DNA of 64,000 nucleotides from Thereva unica (Eukaryota > Arthropoda > Insecta > Diptera > Therevidae). The notes beneath the pieces are model-generated. The model worked only from the letters and a program-made list of their open reading frames with translations. It was not told the DNA's origin and ran no database searches. Location: contig OX465286.1 of assembly GCA_949987705.1 (NCBI GenBank), forward strand, positions 13,405,676 through 13,469,675. Reading direction: 5' to 3'. Numbering within the stretch: the first letter of the stretch is position 1; every line of letters begins with the position of its first letter. Of the stretch, positions 36,800 to 46,949 are shown in pieces. The translations under genes and the position numbers were made by a program.

Positions 36800-38180
36800 C
36801 CGCTCGATCCACATGAGTTCTAACATCGGTATACTCGATGTACCTCGAACAACGGTACGGGATGCCTTTAGACGATATCGGGAGACTGGCTCACACACCC
36901 GGAGGTCAGGTCAAGGCAGGCATCATTACACTTCCACCAGAGATGACCGCTTTATTGTCACCAACGTGTTGAGAGATCGAGATTTTCACAGCTACTGAAG
37001 CTCGTACGCGTCTGTTTGAGATCAGAAATGTTATTGCAAGTGAACGTACGATTAAAAGAAGACTGGCAGAAAGAAATTTAAGGGCTTTTCGTCCAACTCG
37101 CGCCACACCGCTTTTCCCACAGCACCGTAGAGCTAGACTTGGCTTTGCGCAACATTACATATTGTGATTGGACTATGGAGCAGTGGAAGGACGTACTGTT
37201 TTCAGAAGGGAGCAGAATAGCCTTAAGAGGTCCAGATGGGCGTCAGCACGTCTACAGAAGTAAAAATGAGAGATTTGGTCCCTGCGCTACAACCGAAACA
37301 GTAGGTTATCAAGGTGAATCAATAGAGATTTTGGGAGGTATCTCCTTAGAGGCCCGTACCGATCTTGTCATTAATACATCTTTCCACTTCGCTAGATCTG
37401 TCACACAATCTTCTTCTTCTTCTTCTTTGATCCGTTAGCTGGCGGTCCGAGCGGGACGTCCCCGCAACGGATACGCTGCTGTCGGTGCCGCTGGGTCCCG
37501 AACTCTATTCACGATTCGCTTCCATTCTTCTCGGTTTTTGGCAGTGTCTCGAGCCTCGGTAACTGATAATCGTTGATTCTTTAAGTCACCCTCGATATTC
37601 TTCAACCAGGTTTTCTTCGGTGCCGATCGCTGTATTCTCCAGTCTGCAGGACGGTCTCGCCAGAGAAGTTTACGTGGCAAGCGGTTATCATCCATTCGGC
37701 AAACATGTCCAAACCACCGTAGTCGACGTTTTTGCATTTCTTCTTCGATCAGTGTTTGCTGATCGCATCTTTGTCTGACAACCTCGTTTCGTAGGCGATC
37801 ACGGAGTGAGACACGGAGGATCTGCCTCAAACATCGCATTTGGAAGACCTCGAGCTTCTTAACGTCCGGTTTGAGCAGTGTCCACGTTTCAGATCCATAA
37901 AGAAGAATCGGAAGAATCAACGTTCGGTAAATACCTTAATTAGGTCGATATTCCAACTTTGTCATGGCCATTGCGTAGTCTTGGTCTTAATCCAATCGAA
38001 CACGTTTGGGACAACCTTAAAAGGCGGGTTCGGGCAAGAGTACCAGCACTTATTACTCTAGGAGAGCCCAAGACCGCTGACGGATATTTGGGACGTCATG
38101 GAGCCCGAGGCGGTAACATCCATTATTAAATTTGCAGTCAATGTCAAAAAACATCGGTTTCCTTTAAAATAATCAGTCAA
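36800..38180 (+). pseudogene. Tc1-like transposase relic split by a LINE
   Basis: N-terminal part: ILDVPRTTVRDAFRRYRETG followed by an Arg/Gly-rich hook SHTRRSGQGR, a Tc1-type paired-like DNA-binding region. Then come frameshifts, EQWKDVLFSEGSRI (VLFSDESRF-like block; the first catalytic Asp appears as Glu/Gly-altered) and QHVYRSKNERFGPCA. A LINE interrupts at 37403-37930. The continuation LRSLGLNPIEHVWDNLKRR (third catalytic acidic residue in NPIEH) lies at about 37970-38030. The block with the second Asp is not recognised. Multiple stops make it inactive. It sits inside hAT family C copy 1. Confidence 0.85.
37403..37930 (-). pseudogene. LINE family B, 3' fragment (RTE-like)
   Basis: The antisense frame 37435-37920 gives LYGSETWTLLKPDVKKLEVFQMRC, LRWFGHVCRMDDNRLPRKLL and TAKNREEWKRIVNRVRD, the C-terminal region after the RT of RTE-like LINEs. 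The 3' end carries an AAG microsatellite tail at 37403-37420, adjacent to the Tc1 sequence it interrupts. Only the end of the element is present, so it is severely 5'-truncated. A longer family member lies at 44830-45927 (same HVCRMDDNRLPRKLLWRDRPAD). Confidence 0.85.
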
Positions 38181-38409
38181 CAAAAGACTCTACAAAATCG
38201 ATTACGTGGAATAAAATGTTAAGAAATCATTTTTTAGTCCATACCATCCATTAAGATTACGAAAAATTTGACGGTTTCCGGACAAACTACAAGATTTTTT
38301 TTTTAAATTTTAATTTCTAAAATTGCGCCCCTGACCAGTTGCGCCCGGTGCGAGTGCACCATTTGCACCTATTAAAGCGCCGCCCCTGCAAAGGGGGCGT
38401 TCAAGTATT

Positions 38410-41400
38410 CTTCTTCTTCTTCTTCTTTGTGCCCCTTTAATCCCTCATGGGACATAGGGCGGAAACAGTTGCCCTCCAGCGGACTCTGTTTTGCGCGACA
38501 GCTCTCAGCTCTGACCAGGATCTCCCAGTTGTTGCGGCCTCTGCTAGTAGGGTCCTCCTCCACGTTGTTCTAGGTCTTCCAACTCGACGGGATCCTTGCG
38601 GGTTCCAGTCAAGGGCCTGTTTGGCTAGGTTTTCGTTATCGCGTCGCAAGGTGTGGCCAACCCAATTCCATTTCCTTCGCCTGATTTGGTCGTCTATCCT
38701 TTCTTGGCCGGCACGGCGCCATAGCTCTTCATTTGAAATTCTATCTGGCCAGCGGATTTTTAGGATACGACGCAGGCATCTGTTGATGAAGACTTGTAGG
38801 CGCCCTGTGATGAATTGGGTGACTTTCCATGTTTCGCAACCGTACAAAAGAACTGCCTTAACGTTGGAGTTGAACAGCCGCAATTTGGTGTTAGTTGAGA
38901 TCTCCGTTGATCTCCATATGCGGAACAGGCATGCATATGCGCCTCGTGCTTTATTTATTCTGGAACTGACGTCTTCTTCTGTACCGCCATTTTCGGTAAT
39001 AATGCTACCGAGGTAGCAGAATTTATCTACCAGTTCCACGTCACGGTTATTCAGCGCAGTTCGTTCAAGTGTGTTTGCATTTATCCGCATTTCTTTGGTT
39101 TTGTTCGGATTCAGCCTTAAGCCTGCTAGACTACTTTCTGTTGCCAAATTGTTTAACATGTTTTTTAGCTCCTGATGTCTGTGGGCCAGCAAACAGATAT
39201 CATCCGCGTAGTCGAGGTCCTTAAGGCGGTCTAGCAAACCCCATTGTATGCCGCCTGTTCTATTATCTAGAGCGTCGACAAGGATGTCATTTATTACTAT
39301 AAGAAATAGTAATGGCGAAAGTAGACATCCTTGTCGTACTCCTGAATTCACCTCGAAGCTGTCGGATAATTTTCCATTATGGAGAACTCTGCATTTGGAA
39401 TTGTTGTAAAGGGCTTTTATCAATTCTATTATTTTATCAGGCAGTCCACGTCGCCGTAATGCCTGCCATATAAAGCTCCTATTAACCGAGTCGAACGCTT
39501 TCTCATAATCTACGAAAGCTAGGTAAAGGGGGGATCGGAATTCAGTAGACTGCTCCACTATGATTCTCAAGGTGTTAATATGGTCTATACATGAGCGGCC
39601 CTTCCTGAATCCGGCCTGCTGCCTTCTAAGCGTTCGGTCTACTGCCTCTCTTATCCTTGATAATATAACGTGGGACAAGATTTTACCCACAGTAGATAAT
39701 AGACAGATGCCTCTCCAGTTGTCGCATATTGTTAGGTCCCCCTTTTTCGGTATTTTGACTATGATACCTTCCGTCCAATCCTCCGGAAAGGTACAGGTGT
39801 TCCATGCTATTTCCAGGATTGGCTGAAGCGCATCTGCTATGAGGCTTGAATCGGCTTTCAACAATTCTGCCGGGATGCCATCTTTTCCAGCTGCTTTACC
39901 ATTGGCCATCGCATGAATTGCGGTTACTATTTCCGTCTTGGATGGGGCCCGGGTGTTGATTCTTATCGGCTGTGCATTGTTGCTGTTTTCCTGAGGTTCC
40001 TGTGCAAGTGAACCATTCAGGGCGGCGAAGAAGTAATCTCTCCATCTTTGGAGTTGCTCCTCGTCGCTGCACAGCAGCCTCCCATCCGCACTCTTTACGG
40101 CATGCTTTTTAGTAGAGTGCTTTCCCGAGAGCTGTTTAGTAATTTGGTACAGCACTTTACTGTTGCCTGTGTTTGCCGCGTTTTCCGCTTTTTCTGCGAG
40201 CTCATTTATCTGCTGCCTTTTATCACGCCGCACACTTCTCTTTACTTCCCGGTGTAATTGGGAATATTCCCGTTCAAGTTGGTGACGTCTTTCCGGGTCG
40301 CTTGTAGAGTTTACGTTATTTTTGAGGGCCCTCCTGCGTTCTATTTTTTGCCAGGTAGTGTCCGAGATCCAATGTTGCATGTTTCTCTGGACATAACCGA
40401 CGCTCGTTTCCGCAGCCGTCAATATAGCGCCCTTTGTTCTACTCCACAGCTCTTCAATATTTGTGTCGTCAGAAACGGTTTGCTGGTTTAATATTTGCTG
40501 CAGGTTTCCAGCAAATTCTCGCTTTTTAGCGGTCTCCTGCAGAAGGTCAACGTTAAACCGTCTACGGTTTATAACATCGCGTTGAACGTTTCTGATTGCA
40601 GCGATTCTAAGGCGAATAGTTGCTACTACCAAATGGTGGTCGCTTCCAGTGTCCGCTCCCCTGAAGCTCCTGACATCCTCCAGAATGGTTCTCCATCTGC
40701 GGCTGACGGCCACATGATCTATCTGATTTCTCGTTCTACCATCGGGTGATACCCAGGTCTCTTTGTGTATCTTCTTGTGGCAAAAGTAAGTTCCACCTAC
40801 CATTAGTTGATGGGAACTACAAAAGTCAACGAAAAGCTCACCATTGTTATTGGTAACTTGGCTTAGGCCTTGTTTTCCAATTGTTTGTTCAAGACCGGTG
40901 TTGTCGCGGCCGATTTGTGCGTTTAAGTCACCCATTAATACAATGATGTCTCCCCTTGGAATAGAGCGAAAAACCTCATTCAGTCGCATATAGAACTCGT
41001 CTTTGATGTCATCTTCTGCGTCTTCAGTTGGAGCATAGCATTGGACTACCGTAGTACTTCTTAGCCTGGTACGCAGGCGCACGGTAATAATCCTCTCAGA
41101 AACTGGTGACCAGCTAATGAGGCTGGACCTGGCTTCTTTGGTGAGTATTACGCCAACGCCACTCCTACGGCTTTCAGTTTCATTTCTCCCAGAATATAAG
41201 AAGGACTCACCATTTGGGCAGATATGTTCCCCCGCATCGGGCCATCTGGTCTCGCTAAGTCCCATGATCTTGATTTTATATCGATTCATCTCGTTGAGGA
41301 CTTCATCCAGCCGTCCCTCAGCAAGCATTGTTCTCACATTCCATGATCCGATTCGTGTCCTTGTTCGAAAAGCAAAGGTCGTCGTCGTGTTGTCCATCCG

Positions 41401-41695
41401 GTTCCGAGGCATTGTTTGCCGATTCGTAGCAATGGTGTTTTTTATGGGAGCGGGTTGCTAACCCTCAGCCCAACCGACTTAAAACTCTGTTTTGTGGCGC
41501 AGAGAGCTCGCCATTCGCCCGTCTCCCGTTAGCTCCTTCCGAAGAAGTACCCCAGGGGGCACCGCGGGGAGGTGGGATTAGGACTTGCTAACAGGTCTGC
41601 TAGGTGTTTGTATGCAGTGGATCTTCTCGGATTTTTACAGTAGTGACAAATCGGGTGTCACCACCTTCCAAGGTCTTTGTTAGCCGTTCGCCCCC
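38410..41695 (-). mobile_element. Full-length RTE-type LINE with 8-bp target duplication
   Basis: Flanked by CAAGTATT at 38402-38409 and 41696-41703. On the minus strand it has about 280 bp of 5' leader, a single ORF, a 3' untranslated region of about 26 bp and a terminal AAG microsatellite, the compact layout typical of the RTE clade. Exact flanking duplication and intact ORF indicate a complete and probably young insertion. Confidence 0.92.
38437..41412 (-). CDS. RTE-type LINE polyprotein: APE endonuclease plus reverse transcriptase
   Basis: 991 uninterrupted codons. The N-terminal apurinic-like endonuclease shows SWNVRT (Asn25), SETRW (Glu54), CYAPT, GDLNAQIG (161-168), QIDHV (230-234) and the GSDHHLV box (256-262), the full catalytic set. 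The RT shows KDGIPAELL, WRGICLLSTVGKIL, QQAGFRKGRSCIDHI, VDYEKAFDSVNR, SGVRQGCLLSPLLFL and YADDICLLAH (about residues 733-742). The C-terminus includes YGCETWKVT and WNWVGHTLRRDNENL. It nicks target DNA and copies its own RNA by target-primed reverse transcription. No lesion is visible, making it the only apparently functional protein gene in the window. Assignment to RTE rather than another endonuclease LINE clade rests on the single ORF, short 3' region and microsatellite tail. Confidence 0.95.
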   Translation of the reverse strand: MPRNRMDNTTTTFAFRTRTRIGSWNVRTMLAEGRLDEVLNEMNRYKIKIMGLSETRWPDAGEHICPNGESFLYSGRNETESRRSGVGVILTKEARSSLISWSPVSERIITVRLRTRLRSTTVVQCYAPTEDAEDDIKDEFYMRLNEVFRSIPRGDIIVLMGDLNAQIGRDNTGLEQTIGKQGLSQVTNNNGELFVDFCSSHQLMVGGTYFCHKKIHKETWVSPDGRTRNQIDHVAVSRRWRTILEDVRSFRGADTGSDHHLVVATIRLRIAAIRNVQRDVINRRRFNVDLLQETAKKREFAGNLQQILNQQTVSDDTNIEELWSRTKGAILTAAETSVGYVQRNMQHWISDTTWQKIERRRALKNNVNSTSDPERRHQLEREYSQLHREVKRSVRRDKRQQINELAEKAENAANTGNSKVLYQITKQLSGKHSTKKHAVKSADGRLLCSDEEQLQRWRDYFFAALNGSLAQEPQENSNNAQPIRINTRAPSKTEIVTAIHAMANGKAAGKDGIPAELLKADSSLIADALQPILEIAWNTCTFPEDWTEGIIVKIPKKGDLTICDNWRGICLLSTVGKILSHVILSRIREAVDRTLRRQQAGFRKGRSCIDHINTLRIIVEQSTEFRSPLYLAFVDYEKAFDSVNRSFIWQALRRRGLPDKIIELIKALYNNSKCRVLHNGKLSDSFEVNSGVRQGCLLSPLLFLIVINDILVDALDNRTGGIQWGLLDRLKDLDYADDICLLAHRHQELKNMLNNLATESSLAGLRLNPNKTKEMRINANTLERTALNNRDVELVDKFCYLGSIITENGGTEEDVSSRINKARGAYACLFRIWRSTEISTNTKLRLFNSNVKAVLLYGCETWKVTQFITGRLQVFINRCLRRILKIRWPDRISNEELWRRAGQERIDDQIRRRKWNWVGHTLRRDNENLAKQALDWNPQGSRRVGRPRTTWRRTLLAEAATTGRSWSELRAVAQNRVRWRATVSALCPMRD

Positions 41696-42344
41696 CAAGT
41701 ATTACGTAACGCAATTTTTGAAAATTTTTGACCCCCCCCCCCCTGTAACGCGTCGTAACGTTTTTCTGTACCCCCCCCCCCGTAAACGTTACGTAACACC
41801 CAAGTGACCACTTTTACCTAAAAGTGACAACTATATGGCGCAAAGTACCGGAAAGCCGCTAAAATAGCTTTTTTATTGTTTTAATCGCGTTTGCGGTAGT
41901 AATAAGTAAAACAAGAGATTTCTAACTCGCAATAAGGGATGTTACGAGTGTTCGCATTCGCCTTCGCGTATGCGAATAATTGGCATCATTTTTAACATTC
42001 GTATCGATATTCGCATTCGCATCAAGCAATGCGAATATCTTGCGAAAGTGAATGTGTGTTGGTCACATAGAAATATAAACTAACATGGAACGGCGGTTTC
42101 GTGTAAAAACCCTGTACATGAGCGACCACACTAAAGGTAGCTTGTTTAAAAGGACAGAAATAGCGTGGAAGAGGAACACAAATTGCCGAATTGGTTTGTT
42201 TGCATCCCGCCAAAAGGCAGGGTAGCTTCTTGAGTGAATGGTGGGGTGGGATTCTAGGCCTGCACTGTCTGACCACTACTAGCACAGTGAGCTCAACACA
42301 TCAGGAATTTTGGTACGCTTAATCTGGCTTACAGCCATTCCGTG

Positions 42345-42548
42345 TTTAGTTTATATTTCTATGGTTGGTCATGTCGTGTCTTGTGGAATACAAAATTAAA
42401 ATATGACAAATTGACAGATCTAGCTCGCATATATCGGAGCCCTCCACCGCCCAGCGTTCCGAGTGAGCAATTATTCAGTGCACCCGGCCTTATATATGAG
42501 CCACTTAATAGCCTGTTTTGGTCGTGTTTGCGCAAGCATCAATTTTAG
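42345..42548 (+). pseudogene. hAT transposase C-terminal dimerisation region, remnant
   Basis: The frame reads KYDKLTDLARIYRSPPPPSV, then PSEQLFSAPGLIYEPLNSL. In hAT transposases the C-terminal dimerisation domain has the pattern L-A-x-x-Y-L-x-x-P-x-[ST]-SVPSE-R-x-FS-x-A-G, so this is a clear relic with altered positions (SEQ for SER, SAPG for SAAG). It stops shortly afterwards. It is consistent with being the element's own transposase. Confidence 0.82.
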
Positions 42549-42639
42549 GACTGCTTTTTTGGTGACGTCATTATACTTGCGCGTAACATATAGCCCAACG
42601 GCATGCCGTCACCTTTTAGGCCAGGTCGGCAAATACCAC

Positions 42640-42905
42640 TCAATGAAGGCCCTACATTACTCAGTCTGACTAAGGGATGAGGACGTGGGATATCCTCCTG
42701 ACAGGCCCTGGACTGCAGGTGACCTCATGATTCCGAACATACACATAAGCGAATACGACAGTGTTTATAGTGATAAGTGCAAAAATGGTCAAGGCGTCAA
42801 CGAAAATTTCAAACTGAATAGAAGTTCAGATTTTTCGGCTCGGACTGACGATAAATACCCACACACATAAATATTATTGTCAGTTTTCTTGGACTGCAGG
42901 CCCCA
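42640..42905 (+). repeat. Dispersed repeat shared with 63335-64000
   Basis: GATGAGGACGTGGGATATCC, CCTGACAGGCC, CATGATTCC, ACTGAATAGAAGTTC and CAGTTTTCTTGGA occur in the same order at 63335-64000. The copy here is shorter because the other has two internal insertions. No coding potential or transposon ends recognised. Confidence 0.75.
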
Positions 42906-43151
42906 TCCATTTGACGGCCGGTGAGACTGTGGTTATACTCGGTCTCAAGGCAAGAAACCTTCAGGCCATGGCTTGACGGTAGCGTGCATGTGACTGGAGA
43001 CCTTTAGAAACCGCTTCATGGGCAAAAAGGCGGCTTTTTCTGAAATATAATATTACTCTTTTGAACTTTGACTATTAAATAGAGAAAAAAGAATACCACT
43101 ACTGAATTCGCATGCGCGAATGTGAAAAATATGACATTCGCAACATCCCTA

Positions 43152-43744
43152 CTCGCAATACATGCGTATGTTGTTTATTTTATTTATATTTATATTGTTA
43201 TTTAATCACACATAATGTAATAAACATTTGCTTAAGGGAAGGTTCCTCTGATCGACTCTGAAAAGTTCGTCACTTTGATGAATTGTTTTGAGGTATAAAG
43301 AAATAGTCGAGTAAATAAAGCCTGAAAATGCCCAAAACTTCTTAGTCCTCAGTAACAGCTCCGATTTTGATGATTTTTTTTTTTTGTAAATGTTTGTTTT
43401 TATATATTATTTGAAATCAGAAACATTTCAATATGCGCAGATCTCATTAGCATTTTTTTGGCACAATTGCGCGGACAAGTCAGCATGAGACCCTTTATAG
43501 GCCAAGAAAAGCTGTTGATACAAATCTCCCTCTTTGGAAGACATTACAGTTCACTCTTTATCACACTGCTTTTGCATAAACACTAACGTATACTGACAAC
43601 GAAATCAAAATAAAAAAAGACGTACATAATAGAATCGAGGGATTCCCCGTAAAACTTAAACGAAAAGGGTTGCCAAGTTGGGAGATTTGAATTCCCTATT
43701 TTAAAACGTTTTTATTAGCTCGCTTTCTTGCCTGTCTGTTTGTC
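43152..43744. other. No recognisable gene
   Basis: AT-rich sequence in the interior of the 38393-44416 transposon, with no open frame, RNA gene or inverted repeat of note. Confidence 0.45.
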
Positions 43745-44030
43745 CGGTACCAATCTTGCAATCGATTTTTTTGAATACTTCCGGTTTCCCGATCACCTTG
43801 AAATTTTGCACACAGCTTCAGCCCCGAAGACAATGCAATATGGTATACTCAATATTCTGTTAAATCCATGGCGGATGTCTCATGAGAACGGATTACAGTT
43901 TTCTTCACTGAACAAATTTTGCAATCGATTTTTCAAATACTTCCGGACATCCTATCTTGCTGAAATTTTGCACACAGCTTTAGCTCCGATGACAATGCAA
44001 TATGGTATACTCAATGGCGCATGCTATAGA
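43745..44030. repeat. Two-copy tandem repeat, about 164-bp unit, with ATGGCGGA
   Basis: TTGCAATCGATTTTT, TACTTCCGG, GAAATTTTGCACACAGCTT and GACAATGCAATATGGTATACTCAAT recur about 164 bp apart. CCATGGCGGATGTC occurs between the copies. GAAATTTTGCACAC also precedes the array at 46041, and the CTGTCTGTTTGTCCGG entry resembles the starts at 51574 and 62810. It belongs to the ATGGCGG minisatellite group described below. Confidence 0.75.
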
Positions 44031-44424
44031 CAATAGTAAGGAGTGTAGAGTGGCTGGGTTGAAAAATAATTCGCACCAATCATGCATGCGCCACACGTTT
44101 TTTCGTTTAAAATCTTACAAATATTTTCATAGCTATTCTAAATTCACAATCCCAAATTTTCAGGACTATCTGTATGGTGTTAGGAATATGTTTGAGGTTC
44201 TAAATCTGTATGGGGCTAGGAGAAATTATTTTATACTTTTTAGTTCGTTTTAAAAACGTGTTATATTAAAATTTTTTTTTATCTAAATAATTTTTTTATT
44301 TAAATAAAAAAAACAATGTTACGTAACGCGTTGTTCGAGCCCCCCCCCTGTAACGCATCGTAACGTTTTGCAACCCCCCCCCCCCCAAAATGCGTTACGT
44401 ATTACTTGAACGCTCCCAAACATG

Positions 44425-44829
44425 CAGACAGACAAAAATTTTAAAAATGCGTGATTTCGTTTTAAAATCATGTAAAAAACCATATGAAATTAAAAAAAAC
44501 ACAATTAGACACTCCAATTATATTTATATAGATTTACAATATTTAGCATCACAACATTTAAAATTACGGTGGATGATGGCCTTCCGGTTCACTTCCGCTT
44601 TCCTCATTATCTATGCTCCAAGATGTTCTCCGGTGATGCTGCTTCGTCTCAGCGGCTGTTTCCAAATCAAACCTTCACAAAACCTCGGGCATTCATTTAG
44701 AAAGGCTAAAACTATAATTACTTTTATTTATTAAATTAATATTTCATTTACTTTTCCTCATATTATAGAAAATATTTACGTGACATATACGATTAAACCA
44801 GTAATCCCAAGTTGATGTCTTATCACAAA
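44425..44829. other. No recognisable gene
   Basis: Begins with the stub of the CAGA microsatellite (CAGACAGAC), then AT-rich DNA. The 44390-44734 frame lacks recognisable motifs. Confidence 0.4.
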
Positions 44830-45927
44830 GACTCCATGTCCTCATAACACACAAATGGCATTCGGATCGTGTCCCGTCGGCGTGGAAGAAAGCGATCGTT
44901 GTTCCAATTTTGAGAAAAGGCGACAGTCGGGAATGCAAGAATTATCGCGGTTTAGCCTCCTATCGATCGTCGACAAGGTATTTGCGAAGATCACACAATC
45001 GAGGCTACAGAAACATCGAGAGCAAACGAGCCGGAAAGAACAAGCTGGATTTAGACCACATCGAGGATGTATTGATCAAATATTCGCACTCCGTCAGCTA
45101 ATGGAACAAAGAGTTCGTTGCGGCAAACGAACTGTCGTCGTTTTCATCGAGTTCAAATCTGCTTTCGATTGCGTCGACTGGAGCAACTCTTTCAACTTCT
45201 CCAAAAGTCGTACGATGACTCAACCAGCAGCGTTCGTATTCGAGGCGACTTATCCGAGGAGTTCCCGATTCAAACGTGTGTCCGACAGGAAGACGTCGCT
45301 TCGTCACTTCTCTTCAACGTTGTAATCGACGCGATTATGAATGAAGCATTCGATGGAAGACTCGGAGTTCGATACGACGACAATAACTTCGTAACCGACG
45401 TAATGTTTGCCGACGATAGCAAAGAACGAATCCCGAAGCAACGGACATTGCGGGTTAAAAATCAATGCGGAAAAGACCAAAATGGTGACAACGGACGGAT
45501 CGAGGGCCAGTGTTCACCTCGATGGAACACAAACAGGTTCCGATGTTCAAATATTTGGGATCATTGATTGAGGACACGAAAGTGGCATCGACGGCCGACG
45601 TTCACAGCCGCATCGGCCAGGCAACAGCAATTTTCGCCGCGCTTAAGTGGTCCATATGGAAACGAACAAATATTACCATCACAACGAAAGTACGCCTTTA
45701 CCGAACTTTGATCCCTCCGATGCCAAATGCGATGCTTGAGGCAGATTCTCGGTGCCTCACTCCACGATCGCCTTCGAAAAGAGACAGTTAGACATATATG
45801 CGATCAGCAGACACTGATCGAAGACGAAATACAAAAAGGTCGACTACGGTGGTTTGGAAATGTTTGCCGAATGGATGATAACCGCTTGCCACGTAAACTT
45901 CTCTGGCGAGACCGTCCCGCAGACTGA
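44830..45927 (+). pseudogene. LINE family B reverse transcriptase, frameshifted
   Basis: Reads AWKKAIVVPILRKGDSRECK, NYRG, SLLSIVDKVFAKITQSRLQ, QAGFRPHRGCIDQIFALRQL, VVVFIEFKSAFDCVDW (A box), then with frame changes RQEDVASSLLFNVVIDAIMN, DVMFADDSK (degraded FADD) and the C-terminal LRWFGNVCRMDDNRLPRKLL. At least three frameshifts. It is a longer copy of the family seen at 37403-37930. It lacks the endonuclease (5'-truncated) and ends abruptly at RDRPAD, so it is also 3'-incomplete. Confidence 0.86.
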
Positions 45928-46040
45928 AGAAAATATTCGAATCTTAATTTGACCCACTTCCCGGTCTTCGATTAGGATGAAATTTTGCACACGCTCTGAG
46001 TTCTGTTGACAATACATGACTAACTAAGAAACGTCATTAC

Positions 46041-46515
46041 AAATCCAATATGGCGGCCTCCCCAAAATGGGGGACTGGCTATTTGAAATGCACCCCCATG
46101 ATATGGGTATCAAATGAAAGGGTTTGCTGTCAGGAATACGAAAAAAATAGTCACGTGACTTAAATCCAACATGGCGGACATCCAAGATGGCGGATTGGCT
46201 ATTTGAAATGCACCCCCATGATAAGGGTATTTAATGAAAGGGTTTGCTGTCAGGAATACGAAAAAAATAGTCACGTGACTTAAATCCAACATGGCGGACA
46301 TCCAAGATGGCGGATTGGCTATTTGAAATGCACCCCCATGATAAGGGTATTTAATGAAAGGGTTTGCTGAATGGGATACGAAAAAAATAATCACGTGACC
46401 TAAATCCAACATGGCGGCCGTCCCAAGGTGACGGATTAGCTATTTGAAATGCAGCCCTATGATTTAGGTATAAAATGAAAGGGTTTGCTGAAAATAATGC
46501 GAAATGACATTTTCT
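46041..46515. repeat. ~120-bp minisatellite, four copies, ATGGCGG core
   Basis: Unit starts AAATCCAAYATGGCGG at 46041, 46162, 46282 and 46402 (periods 121, 120, 120). Each unit also holds a second CCAAGATGGCGGATTGGC-like motif, GCTATTTGAAATGCACCCC, AATGAAAGGGTTTGCTG and TCACGTGAC. The frame at 46110-46412 on the minus strand simply translates this repeat. Confidence 0.92.
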
Positions 46516-46949
46516 GACCAAATTATCATGTCATGGGTATCAATCAATAAGGTTCGACGAGAGGAATACGAAGATTGGACTTTGAGTCTATGAGATCTCA
46601 CCTAAGCCAAGGTAGGATACGCGCCGAGGGCTGAATGTTATGAGGGTGGTAAAAAATATCATGTAGCTAGCGTCACCTTAGGGCACCGGGCGCAACAATA
46701 TTGTAATTAGCCTTGCCCCCTACATGGACCTCTGAGGGGGGTCGACCGTCTATTTGTCCACTACTCGTGGGAACAACATAATGAGTTTATGTAATCTTTA
46801 CTCTTTTTGGACAAAATGCTCCACGATTTCTTTCATAATAAATCATAGTAAATATTCAATAAAGATGATTACATACTTATAACCATTTCGCATAGGTAAT
46901 TATTTATCGTTCATCACGAACTGAAATTGTTTATGTGTACCTGCGATCT
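46516..46949. other. No recognisable gene; isolated hAT-C terminal motif
   Basis: GGGCACCGGGCGCAAC near 46680 is the subterminal motif of hAT family C, but no CAGGG terminus or target duplication was found near it. Nothing else is recognised. Confidence 0.35.

Larger units (their letters stand above)
36315..38388. mobile_element. hAT family C, copy 1 (2074 bp)
   Basis: Left end CAGAGCCGGCGCTTTG followed by TGCGCCCGGTGCAGAATG; the right end, read inward, starts CAGGGGCGGCGCTTTAATAG followed by a GCACCGGGCGCAAC motif. The 8-bp target CAAACATG precedes the left end (36307-36314). Only CAAA follows the right end directly, because another transposon (38393-44416) landed in that duplicate; the full CAAACATG is seen at 44417-44424. 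Inside are a Tc1 relic and a LINE. Copies 2 and 3 are at 48363-50911 and 60968-62679. Confidence 0.85.
41934..43151. mobile_element. hAT element (family D), 1218 bp
   Basis: Ends AAGGGATGTTACGA and TTCGCAACATCCCTA, flanked by CTCGCAAT at 41926-41933 and 43152-43159 (8 bp, exact). The subterminal DNA is rich in ATTCGCATTCGC-type repeats on both sides. It contains a hAT transposase C-terminal relic (42345-42548) in plus orientation and a dispersed repeat (42640-42905). It lies within the 38393-44416 transposon. Confidence 0.88.
38393..44416. mobile_element. DNA transposon with C-tract inverted repeats, bearing nested LINE and hAT
   Basis: The left terminus, GGGGGCGTTCAAGTATT, is interrupted by the RTE-type LINE and resumes at 41704 with ACGTAACGC, a C tract, TGTAACGCGTCGTAACG and another C tract. 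The right terminus (44310-44416) is the inverted counterpart: GTTACGTAACGCG, C tract, TGTAACGCATCGTAACG, C tract, GCGTTACGTATTACTTG, GAACGCTCC. CAAA flanks both sides as a probable 4-bp target duplication. Removing the two nested elements leaves about 1.5 kb with no transposase. Superfamily not assigned. Confidence 0.78.

Noticed and set aside
38447..39016. 189-codon plus-strand frame opposite the RTE-type ORF
   Set aside because: Antisense shadow of the C-terminal half of the real minus-strand ORF; the same frame is seen opposite the truncated copy at 31088.
46110..46412. 100-codon frame with repeated NPFIKYPYHGGAFQIANPPSW
   Set aside because: Direct translation of the ~120-bp ATGGCGG minisatellite; the repeat length (120 bp = 40 codons) keeps the frame open.
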